From Candidatus Avelusimicrobium alvi (GTDB lineage Bacteria; Elusimicrobiota; Elusimicrobia; Elusimicrobiales; Elusimicrobiaceae), in contig DCTQ01000086.1 in NCBI GenBank assembly GCA_002329395.1, positions 4,229 through 9,553 of the forward strand: 5,325 nt of DNA, given 5' to 3'. A program made the position numbers and the translations under genes. The notes beneath the pieces are model-generated. The model saw only the letters and a program-made list of their open reading frames with translations. It had not been told where the DNA came from and did no database searches. Below are positions 1 through 4,886 of the stretch, piece by piece. The stretch's first letter is position 1. Every line of letters begins with the position of its first letter.

Positions 1-5
1 AAGAT

Positions 6-29
6 AAAGGGAAGTCATGAGCCCTTTTT
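6..29 (+). terminator. Probable intrinsic terminator of an upstream gene outside the window
   Basis: AAAGGG at 6-11 pairs with CCCTTT at 22-27 around a 10-nt loop, and the run of Ts at 25-29 follows. The stem is short (6 bp) and its lower half is A-T, so it would be a weak terminator. No coding frame that I recognise reaches it from position 1, so which gene it serves cannot be seen. Confidence 0.4.
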
Positions 30-41
30 CTTCTGCTGAAT

Positions 42-71
42 GTTCCTTGTCATATTTTTATGACAAGGAAC
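42..71. promoter_or_regulatory. 13-bp perfect palindrome, candidate operator
   Basis: GTTCCTTGTCATA (42-54) is exactly repeated in inverted orientation at 59-71, with only TTTT between the arms. No T-tract follows on either strand, so it does not look like a terminator. The right arm contains ATGACA (60-65), a 5-of-6 match to a -35 box, 15 nt before the extended -10 at 78-86. A protein binding this dyad would therefore block the promoter of the methylase-nuclease pair. Many restriction-modification operons are controlled by an operator in this position, but no controller protein gene is visible here. The alternative is an RNA hairpin belonging to a small structured transcript. Confidence 0.5.
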
Positions 72-86
72 TACGGCTGTTATAGT
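60..86 (+). promoter_or_regulatory. Probable extended -10 promoter of the methylase-nuclease cassette
   Basis: TATAGT at 81-86 is one base off TATAAT and is preceded by TG at 78-79 with one spacer base, the extended -10 arrangement. A possible -35, ATGACA at 60-65, lies 15 nt upstream, slightly short of the usual 17. Transcription would start near 92-94 and give a leader of about 64 nt before the ATG at 157. The -35 sits inside the 13-bp palindrome, which fits repressor control. This is read from sequence only. Confidence 0.45.
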
Positions 87-129
87 TTGGGTTACTTATC
101 TTGGCTCAAATTGTTTCGGCCGTTTTTTT
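73..129 (+). other. Long imperfect stem-loop followed by seven Ts (attenuator, terminator or RNA 3' end)
   Basis: ACGGCTG at 73-79 pairs with CGGCCGT at 117-123 (one G-U). After a 2x2 U-rich internal loop, 82-91 pairs with 105-114 over ten pairs, three of them G-U, closing a 13-nt loop at 92-104. Seven Ts occupy 123-129 directly after the stem. If an RNA starts upstream of about 70, this would work as an intrinsic terminator or as the 3' end of a small RNA. If transcription starts at the extended -10 (near 93), the left arm is not in the RNA and the structure cannot form. The two readings compete. Confidence 0.35.
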
Positions 130-156
130 ATTCCTCCGGTTCTTTCGGAGGAATAA
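127..156 (+). promoter_or_regulatory. Hairpin sequestering the ribosome binding site of the methylase
   Basis: TTATTCCTCCG (128-138) pairs perfectly with CGGAGGAATAA (146-156), with an extra G-U (139/145) possible inside. The right arm contains the Shine-Dalgarno GGAGG (147-151), 5 nt before the ATG at 157, and the left arm holds its exact complement CCTCC. With all base pairs formed, the ribosome binding site and the bases up to the start codon are closed. Neither strand has a T-tract after the stem, so this is not a terminator. It looks like a translational off-switch, opened by a factor, by temperature or by coupling, for the first gene of the cassette. Confidence 0.6.
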
Positions 157-879
157 ATGGCCAATCAAACCTTACAGCAAGCCCGCAAAAATAAAAGCGA
201 CGAATTCTATACTCAACTGCCCGATATAGAAGCCGAGCTAAAGCATTACAAAGAACATTTCAGGGGGAAAACCGTCCTCTGTAACTGCGACGACCCGCGC
301 GTAAGCAATTTCTTTCACTATTTTTCTTATAATTTTGAATTTCTGGGCCTAAAAAAACTCATTACCACCTGCTATAAAAGCCAGGAACGGGATTTGTTCA
401 GCCAAAACAACAGCGAGCGTGCCATCTATTTGGAATATACCGGCAATAAAACCGGCGGACGCGTACCCGTAGCCGAAGAAATAGGCATAAAACATTTAAA
501 AGGGGATGGGGACTTTAGAAGCCCGGAATGTATAGAACTGCTAAAACAGGCTGATATTGTGGTGACCAATCCGCCGTTTAGTTTGTTTCGGGAATATGTG
601 GCACAGCTGATTGAATACAATAAAAAATTTATTATTTTGGGTAATCAAAACGCCATTACCTATAAAGACATATTCAAATTGATTTCAGAAAACAAAATCT
701 GGCTGGGGCGTTCTTTATCTTACATAGCTTTTCAAGTACCTTCCTACTATCAAGAAAAATCCACACGATATTGGCAAGATGGCAATGGGCAAAAATGGCG
801 TTCTATGGGAAATGTCTGTTGGTTTACCAACCTAGATATTGCAAAACGTCATGAAGAATTAATCTTATACAAACAATAG
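157..879 (+). CDS. EcoRI-family adenine-specific DNA methyltransferase, N-terminal two thirds (ended by premature TAG)
   Basis: This 240-residue product matches the N-terminal and catalytic part of the EcoRI-type N6-adenine methyltransferase family, which transfers methyl from S-adenosylmethionine to adenine in a specific DNA site. Visible marks are the family opening KSDEFYTQ (13-20), the segment CNCDDPRVSNFF (42-53) in the cofactor-binding region, and the catalytic motif NPPF at 138-141, almost the same position as in M.EcoRI. The segment GNVCWFTNLD (218-227) is also family-like. The ATG at 157 has GGAGG 5 nt upstream, inside a hairpin. The frame ends at TAG 877-879 after ILYKQ, but the same frame continues with unmistakable family sequence to 1251. 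The stop therefore appears to be a nonsense change, probably from a tyrosine codon (TAT or TAC). Without its C-terminal third the enzyme is probably inactive or poorly DNA-specific. Readthrough or a sequencing error would restore a 364-residue protein of normal family size. Confidence 0.85.
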   Translation: MANQTLQQARKNKSDEFYTQLPDIEAELKHYKEHFRGKTVLCNCDDPRVSNFFHYFSYNFEFLGLKKLITTCYKSQERDLFSQNNSERAIYLEYTGNKTGGRVPVAEEIGIKHLKGDGDFRSPECIELLKQADIVVTNPPFSLFREYVAQLIEYNKKFIILGNQNAITYKDIFKLISENKIWLGRSLSYIAFQVPSYYQEKSTRYWQDGNGQKWRSMGNVCWFTNLDIAKRHEELILYKQ

Positions 880-1251
880 ACGCCTCAGGAATACCCCAAG
901 TACGATAATTACGACGCTATAAATGTGGATAAAACGGCAGATATCCCTTGCGATTACGATGGTGTCATGGGCGTACCGATTACATTTTTAGATAAATACA
1001 ACCCAAACCAATTTGAAATTATAGCGTTAGGGATTGTCGGAAGCTGTGAGTTTACTTGTAATAAAAAAATGGAAATTTTAGATAAAAATGGATTGTCAAC
1101 TGGGAAATATACGTTTAATGCCAAAGGTACTTTATATCGTAAATTTAATCAACATACAGATAAAGCACCTGCATTTAGAAATGTAGAAACCGGAGAATTA
1201 TATTCAAGTATTTACGCCCGAATTTTAATCCGCAAACGAGGTACTAAATGA
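880..1251 (+). pseudogene. C-terminal remainder of the EcoRI-family methyltransferase, in frame after the TAG
   Basis: The reading frame of the upstream methylase resumes directly after TAG 877-879 with no frameshift. It gives 123 residues: TPQEYPKYDNYDAINVDK, then the strongly family-like IPCDYDGVMGVPITFLDKYN, and ends YARILIRKRGTK, a typical C-terminus for this family. The first in-frame start is a GTG at 925, with no Shine-Dalgarno before it and lying inside the conserved region, so independent translation as a real gene is unlikely. This part probably contributes to DNA recognition and folding (inference). Its stop TGA (1249-1251) overlaps the nuclease ATG by 4 bp, so the original gene was translationally coupled to the nuclease. 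GC is only about 31 percent over 1021-1200, against nearly 50 percent in lines sampled from the 5' half of the same gene. Confidence 0.8.
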
Positions 1252-2330
1252 ACATTACTCTAAAAGAAATTACCGTCGGGGATTTGGTAAAAGATTATCA
1301 AGACTTGGCCGAAAACGGCGTAACCGGTTACGGCGGCAAGTTGGACATTCGCCCGCCTTATCAGCGTGAATTTATCTATAAAGACAAACAGCGCGAAGCC
1401 GTTATAGACACCGTAAGCAAAAACTTCCCGCTAAACGTAATGTATTGGGCCGTACGCCCGGACGGCGGACTGGAAGTAATAGACGGCCAGCAGCGCACTA
1501 TTTCCATTTGCCAATATGTCAAAGGGGATTTTGCCTTTAATATGCTCTATTTCCATAACTTGCCCGCAGACCGGCAGGAAGAAATCCTCAATTATAAACT
1601 GATGGTATATTTTTGCGAGGGTACAGACAGCGAAAAACTGGAATGGTTTAAAACGATTAATATAGCGGGGGAGGAACTGACCGAACAGGAATTGCGTAAT
1701 GCCGTCTATCACGGGAGCTGGGTATATGATGCCAAACGCTACTTTTCCAAAACCGGCTGCCCCGCCTACGGGCTGGCGGGGGATTATCTGCTGGGCTCGG
1801 CCATTCGGCAGGATTATTTGGAAACAGCTCTTTGGTGGATGTCCAAGGGTAATATAGACATTTATATGGCCAACCACCAACACGACCCGAACGCCAGCGA
1901 ACTTTGGCTGTATTTTCAAAACGTAATAAATTGGGTAAAAGTAACTTTTCCCGTATACCGAAAAGAAATGAAAGGCATAGAATGGGGAGATTTATTTAAT
2001 GAATTTGGCAAAAAAGCTTTTGACGCCAAAAAACTGGAAAAAGAAATTGCCGCGCTTATGCAAGATGACGATGTAACCAATAAGAAGGGCATTTATGCGT
2101 ATGTACTGGACGGGAAGGAAAAACATTTAAATATCCGTGCCTTTACTCCAACACAAAAGCGCAAAATGTATGAAGAGCAAAAAGGGGTTTGCCCACATTG
2201 CAAAAAGCATTTTGAACTTTCGGAAATGGAAGCGGACCATATTACCCCGTGGCATGAGGGGGGAAAAACGGAGCTTTCCAACGGGCAAATGCTTTGTAAA
2301 GACTGCAACCGCAGAAAAAGCGGAAAATAA
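1248..2330 (+). CDS. DUF262 (GmrSD-type) N-terminal domain plus C-terminal HNH endonuclease, probable defence nuclease
   Basis: The 360-residue protein opens with a DUF262 domain, the ParB/sulfiredoxin-like nucleotide-binding fold shared with GmrS and SspE. It shows PPYQREF (36-42) and the signature IDGQQR (78-83), which in characterised relatives is needed for nucleotide hydrolysis. The C-terminus is an HNH (McrA-like) module: C315-x2-C318, DH at 330-331, the GG and N345 loop, C350-x2-C353 and N354, with all zinc and catalytic positions present. The middle (about 110-290) is helical and of no clear family to me. It is predicted to cut DNA in the cytoplasm. The ATG overlaps the methylase stop (ATGA), and GAGG at 1238-1241 gives it its own ribosome binding site. 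Pairing with an adenine methylase suggests a restriction-modification role, although several DUF262 nucleases attack modified DNA, so which DNA it cuts is open. The frame is intact and ends TAA. Confidence 0.85.
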   Translation: MNITLKEITVGDLVKDYQDLAENGVTGYGGKLDIRPPYQREFIYKDKQREAVIDTVSKNFPLNVMYWAVRPDGGLEVIDGQQRTISICQYVKGDFAFNMLYFHNLPADRQEEILNYKLMVYFCEGTDSEKLEWFKTINIAGEELTEQELRNAVYHGSWVYDAKRYFSKTGCPAYGLAGDYLLGSAIRQDYLETALWWMSKGNIDIYMANHQHDPNASELWLYFQNVINWVKVTFPVYRKEMKGIEWGDLFNEFGKKAFDAKKLEKEIAALMQDDDVTNKKGIYAYVLDGKEKHLNIRAFTPTQKRKMYEEQKGVCPHCKKHFELSEMEADHITPWHEGGKTELSNGQMLCKDCNRRKSGK

Positions 2331-2340
2331 ACAACTAATA

Positions 2341-2371
2341 AAAAACCCCGCTCTTGGGAGCGGGTTTTTTT
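2341..2371. terminator. Bidirectional intrinsic terminator between the nuclease and rubrerythrin genes
   Basis: CCGCTC-type arm 2347-2353 pairs with 2358-2364 (7 bp, loop TTGG). As run on both sides, A2341-2345 and T2365-2371, give a U-tract in either direction. It lies 10 nt after the nuclease stop and about 20 nt beyond the rubrerythrin stop, so it can end both convergent transcripts. Confidence 0.85.
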
Positions 2372-2392
2372 ATAGTACGGTTCAGACGGAAA

Positions 2393-2932
2393 TTAGAAGT
2401 TTTCCGGGTGAATCATAAAGTAGGCCTGCGGGTGGGCGCACACGGGGCACACTTCCGGGGCTTTTTCGCCGACGTGGATGTGGCCGCAGTTGGCGCATTC
2501 CCACATAACGATGCCGGCTTTTTTGAACACTTCTTTGGCTTCCACATTGTGCAGGAGCTTGCGGTAGCGTTCTTCGTGCATTTTTTCAATTTTGGCTACG
2601 GCGCCGAACAGGTAGGCCAATTTGTCAAAGCCTTCTTCTTTGGCTTCTTTTTCAAAGGTGGCGTACATATCAGTCCATTCGTAGTTTTCGCCCTGGGCGG
2701 CGTCCAACAGGTTTTCCGCCGTGGTGGGAATGCCGTTGTCGTGCAAGGCTTTGAACCACAGTTTGGCGTGTTCTTTTTCGTTGTTGGCGGTTTCTTCAAA
2801 GATTTTGGCAATCTGCACAAAACCTTCTTTTTTGGCTTTGGAAGCGTAGTAAGTATATTTGTTTCTGGCCTGAGATTCGCCCGCAAAAGCGGCCATCAGG
2901 TTTTTTTCCGTTTTAGATCCTTTGAGTTCCAT
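2393..2932 (-). CDS. rbr: Rubrerythrin (di-iron peroxidase with C-terminal rubredoxin domain)
   Basis: Rubrerythrin reduces hydrogen peroxide to water in the cytoplasm of anaerobes, using electrons from reduced rubredoxin or NADH-dependent partners. The 179-residue length is normal. The ferritin-like di-iron domain spans about 3-135 with ligands in the family positions: E19 (AGES), E52 and H55 (EKEH), E82 and E85 (GENYE), and E116 with H119 (EKMH). The rubredoxin domain follows with C146-x2-C149 and C162-x2-C165 for one iron, so no key residue is missing. The start ATG (2930-2932) has AGGAG 5 nt upstream. It is the second gene after the perR-like repressor on the same strand, with 37 nt between them. 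That gap contains a 6-1-6 palindrome, so an additional PerR-controlled promoter is possible. The stop is TAA. Confidence 0.97.
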   Translation of the reverse strand: MELKGSKTEKNLMAAFAGESQARNKYTYYASKAKKEGFVQIAKIFEETANNEKEHAKLWFKALHDNGIPTTAENLLDAAQGENYEWTDMYATFEKEAKEEGFDKLAYLFGAVAKIEKMHEERYRKLLHNVEAKEVFKKAGIVMWECANCGHIHVGEKAPEVCPVCAHPQAYFMIHPENF

Positions 2933-2943
2933 ATTCTCTCCTA

Positions 2944-2956
2944 TAAGTAATACTTA
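2944..2956 (-). promoter_or_regulatory. 6-1-6 palindrome before rubrerythrin, candidate PerR box
   Basis: The minus strand reads TAAGTA-T-TACTTA, a perfect dyad with one central base, immediately 5' of the rubrerythrin Shine-Dalgarno. An overlapping 15-mer starting at TAATATT matches about 10 of 14 positions of the Bacillus PerR box TTATAAT-N-ATTATAA. CATAAT just upstream could be a -10. In such AT-rich DNA a match of this quality is only suggestive. Confidence 0.35.
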
Positions 2957-2969
2957 ATATTATGTGTGC

Positions 2970-3428
2970 CTATTTATGGCCCTGGCACTTTTTACAAATT
3001 CCGCGAAACTGCAGATTGACTTGTTTCACTTCGCCCAGTTCCCGCGCGCCGGCCGGAAGCGTGAACGCCTCGCCTTTCTGCGGGAAGATGTCGTACACTT
3101 CGCCGCAGCGCGTGCAGACAAAGTGGCAGTGCGGGCGCAGATCGCCGTCAAAACGGGCTTTGGACGAAAGGCCCACCCGCGTCAAAAGGTCCATCTCCTC
3201 CAAAGAAGCCAGCGTGCGGTACACCGTGTCCAGCGACACATTGGGCAAATTTTTGCGCACGCTTACAAACACCGCTTCCGCGCTCGGATGCGCGCACGAC
3301 TCCGCCACCGTGCGGAAAATTTCCTGCCGCTGTTTCGTTACGCGCAGGCCTTTTTCGCGGCACTGGTTTTGAAAGCGCTCCAGGCGTTTGTGCAGTTCTT
3401 CTTTTTGGGTGTTAGGATGGTTATTCAT
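2970..3428 (-). CDS. perR: Fur-family peroxide-responsive repressor, PerR type
   Basis: This is a dimeric metal-dependent repressor whose regulatory iron site is oxidised by peroxide, releasing DNA. The 152 residues contain an N-terminal winged helix, with a recognition helix around 63-80 (SLDTVYRTLASLEEMDLL), and a C-terminal dimerisation domain. The structural zinc site is complete (C105-x2-C108 and C145-x2-C148). The five residues that form the regulatory site in Bacillus PerR all have equivalents: H47 (CAHPSA), D94 (RFD), H100 and H102 (HCH), and D113 (VYDI). Aspartate rather than glutamate at the last position is what distinguishes peroxide-sensing PerR from Fur, so I favour PerR. The next gene, rubrerythrin, is a classic PerR target. 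The ATG at 3426-3428 is the first in frame after a TAA. Its Shine-Dalgarno is poor (AGGA 17 nt away). The gene ends in TAG, which shows amber is a normal stop here. Zur or Fur function cannot be fully excluded. Confidence 0.9.
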   Translation of the reverse strand: MNNHPNTQKEELHKRLERFQNQCREKGLRVTKQRQEIFRTVAESCAHPSAEAVFVSVRKNLPNVSLDTVYRTLASLEEMDLLTRVGLSSKARFDGDLRPHCHFVCTRCGEVYDIFPQKGEAFTLPAGARELGEVKQVNLQFRGICKKCQGHK

Positions 3429-3431
3429 ATG

Positions 3432-3444
3432 TTATTAATAATAA
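3432..3444 (-). promoter_or_regulatory. 6-1-6 palindrome at the perR start, candidate autoregulatory PerR box
   Basis: The minus strand reads TTATTA-T-TAATAA, a perfect dyad ending 3 nt before the perR ATG. The 15-mer TTATTAT-T-AATAACA matches 10 of 14 positions of the Bacillus PerR box. It lies just downstream of the predicted transcription start, where a bound repressor would block transcription and also overlap the ribosome binding region. Autoregulation is usual for PerR, but the site itself is inferred. Confidence 0.4.
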
Positions 3445-3455
3445 TTCCTAATAAA

Positions 3456-3464
3456 AGTATAGCA
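3456..3464 (-). promoter_or_regulatory. Extended -10 promoter of perR-rbr
   Basis: On the minus strand TGC-TATACT (TG at 3464-3463, -10 at 3461-3456) gives an extended -10 with a 5-of-6 match. No good -35 lies 16-18 nt upstream, where the DNA is simply A/T-rich. The predicted start near 3449 leaves a leader of about 20 nt that contains the 6-1-6 palindrome. Confidence 0.5.
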
Positions 3465-3501
3465 TATTTTCACAAACAAAAAGAATTTTTTTCTAATCTT
3501 T

Positions 3502-3555
3502 TTTTGCGCGGCGCAAACGCCGCCCGGTTATGATACCATAATTAGCCGCGCAAAA
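3502..3555. repeat. Nested inverted repeats in the perR-adh divergent intergenic region
   Basis: TTTTGCGCGG (3502-3511) is repeated exactly inverted as CCGCGCAAAA (3546-3555). Nested inside are a GC hairpin, GCGGCG (3508-3513) with CGCCGC (3518-3523) around a CAAA loop, and the small dyad TTATG-ATAC-CATAA (3528-3541). The outer arm and the GC hairpin share bases and so are mutually exclusive. No T-tract follows in a terminator arrangement on either strand. It lies between the two outward-facing promoters, so it may be an operator or a topological spacer. Confidence 0.45.
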
Positions 3556-3612
3556 GGGAAAAACAACAGGGTTTTACTTGCCGCCTGCAAACGGGCTGTG
3601 GCGCGACGATTT

Positions 3613-3621
3613 TGTTATAAT
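3613..3621 (+). promoter_or_regulatory. Extended -10 promoter of the alcohol dehydrogenase gene
   Basis: TGT-TATAAT has TG at 3613-3614 and a perfect TATAAT at 3616-3621. The expected -35 position (around 3593-3598) has no consensus match. Transcription would start near 3628, about 25 nt before the ATG at 3653. Confidence 0.6.
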
Positions 3622-3652
3622 AGGAATACCAGTTATTACCAAGGGAGAGATT

Positions 3653-4828
3653 ATGAAAGTTGATTGCCATATACCCACTAAAATTCTGTTCGGCGCGGGC
3701 CGGTTGAACGACCTCGCCACCGTCAAACTGCCGGGCAAAAAAGCCTTAATCGTTATTTCGGGCGGCACGTCCATGCGCAAATACGGCTACCTCCGGCGCG
3801 TGCAGGAACTGCTGGCCAAACAGGGCGTAGAAAACGTTGTGTTTGACAAAATCCTGCCCAACCCGATTTTGGACCACATAACCGAAGGCGCCGAACTGGC
3901 GCGCAAAGAAGGCTGCGATTTTATCATCGGCCTGGGCGGGGGGAGCAGTATTGACTCTTCCAAATCCATCGCCGTGATGGCTAAAAACCCCGGCAACTAC
4001 TGGGATTATATCGGCGGAGGATCGGGCAAAGGGCTGTTTCCCAAAGAAGGAGCTCTTCCGATTGTCGCCATTACCACAACCGCCGGAACCGGCACGGAAG
4101 CCGACCCGTGGACGGTGATTACCAACGGAAGCGAAAAAATCGGCACCGGGTGGGAATTTACTTTTCCCGTGCTGTCCATCGTAGACCCGGAACTGATGAC
4201 CTCCGTCCCGCCGCATTTGACCGCTTACCAGGGCTTTGACACCCTGTTTCACTGCACGGAAGGCTACATCGCCAATATCGCCACCCCGGTGTCGGACGCG
4301 CTGGCGTTAAAAGCCATTGAGCTTATCGCCAAGTACCTGCCGCGCGCCGTAAAGGACGGCGGCGATATGGAAGCGCGCGAAAACGTCGCGCTCGCCAATA
4401 CCCTGGGCGGTATGGTGGAAACTTTTTCTTCCTGCACCAGCGAACATTCGCTGGAGCACGCTTTAAGCGCCTACTACCCCAAACTGCCGCACGGCGCGGG
4501 ACTGATTATGATTTCGCTCCCGTACTATAAATTTTTCCAGGGTAAAGTCGCCCCGGAACGCTACGCCAAAATGGCCGAAGCGATGGGGGAGGACATTTAC
4601 TCCCTGCCGGAGGACAAACGCGCGGACGCGTTTATTTCCGCGCTTGAAAAACTCCAGAAAGCCTGCGGCGTGGACAACCTTAAAATGAGCGACTACGGCG
4701 TAAAACGCGATGAAATGGACAAGCTGGCCACCACCGCCAAAGAAACGATGGGCGGCCTGTTTGATTTGGACGTTTACCGCCTTACGCACGAGGATACGGT
4801 AAGTATTTTGCAGGAAGCGTACAAATAA
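3653..4828 (+). CDS. Iron-containing alcohol dehydrogenase (group III, Fe-ADH family)
   Basis: A 391-residue NAD(P)-dependent alcohol dehydrogenase of the iron-activated family, which interconverts aldehydes or ketones and alcohols. In a fermenter it would most likely regenerate NAD by making ethanol or a similar alcohol (inference; the substrate cannot be read from the sequence). The N-terminal nucleotide domain carries GGGSSID (95-101) with K104, then TTTAGTGTEAD (141-151). The C-terminal helical domain holds the metal ligands D196 and H200 (FDTLFH), H265 and H280 (PHG), plus the conserved H269. The length is normal. I chose ATG 3653 because GGGAG lies 5 nt upstream and MKVDCHIPTKILFG is a typical family start. 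A TTG at 3578 in the same frame would lie upstream of the promoter. It is divergent from perR and monocistronic, ends TAA and is followed by a strong terminator. GC is about 53 percent in the lines counted. Confidence 0.95.
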   Translation: MKVDCHIPTKILFGAGRLNDLATVKLPGKKALIVISGGTSMRKYGYLRRVQELLAKQGVENVVFDKILPNPILDHITEGAELARKEGCDFIIGLGGGSSIDSSKSIAVMAKNPGNYWDYIGGGSGKGLFPKEGALPIVAITTTAGTGTEADPWTVITNGSEKIGTGWEFTFPVLSIVDPELMTSVPPHLTAYQGFDTLFHCTEGYIANIATPVSDALALKAIELIAKYLPRAVKDGGDMEARENVALANTLGGMVETFSSCTSEHSLEHALSAYYPKLPHGAGLIMISLPYYKFFQGKVAPERYAKMAEAMGEDIYSLPEDKRADAFISALEKLQKACGVDNLKMSDYGVKRDEMDKLATTAKETMGGLFDLDVYRLTHEDTVSILQEAYK

Positions 4829-4841
4829 AAATATATATACG

Positions 4842-4873
4842 AACCCCCGGGCTTTTAACAGGCCCGGGGGTTT
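4842..4873. terminator. Strong GC-rich terminator between the convergent adh and pilin genes
   Basis: An 11-bp stem joins AACCCCCGGGC (4842-4852) to GCCCGGGGGTT (4862-4872) with a 9-nt loop. It starts 14 nt after the alcohol dehydrogenase TAA and ends 14 nt before the pilin stop. On the plus strand TTTATTC follows, on the minus strand TTCG, so it fits the plus-strand transcript better but can serve both. Confidence 0.8.
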
Positions 4874-4886
4874 ATTCATTTTGCTG

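Noticed and set aside
1..130. CRISPR repeat, tracrRNA-like or single-guide-like RNA
   Set aside because: A hairpin followed by a nexus-like stem and T-tail is superficially similar, but there is one dyad only, no repeat-spacer pattern and no cas gene in the window. It is kept only as a generic structured-RNA possibility.
127..156. The start-site hairpin as a terminator
   Set aside because: No run of Ts follows the stem on either strand; the T-run precedes it on the plus strand.
877..879. Genome-wide reassignment of TAG to an amino acid
   Set aside because: The perR gene at 2970 ends with TAG exactly where the family normally ends, and reading through it would run into rbr. TAG is therefore a normal stop in this genome, and local readthrough remains the only variant of this idea.
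925..1251. Separate small gene starting at GTG 925
   Set aside because: It is in frame with the methylase and continues its conserved sequence, the conserved part begins before the GTG, and no Shine-Dalgarno precedes it. It is the C-terminal part of the broken methylase.
1431..1919. Long antisense frames under the nuclease, rubrerythrin, perR and alcohol dehydrogenase genes (for example 1431-1919 minus, 2354-2950 plus, 3746-4252 minus, 4463-5083 minus)
   Set aside because: They mirror well-identified genes on the other strand, show biased compositions such as phenylalanine-rich runs, and have no recognisable domains or convincing start signals.
157..2330. Insertion sequence or prophage boundary carrying the cassette
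   Set aside because: No transposase, integrase, tRNA gene or flanking direct repeat was seen around it. The composition differs from the neighbours, but the borders show no mobile-element signature in this window.
3578..3652. Alcohol dehydrogenase start at TTG 3578 (416 residues)
   Set aside because: The extra residues do not look like the family, they would be encoded across the TATAAT promoter, and ATG 3653 has a proper ribosome binding site.
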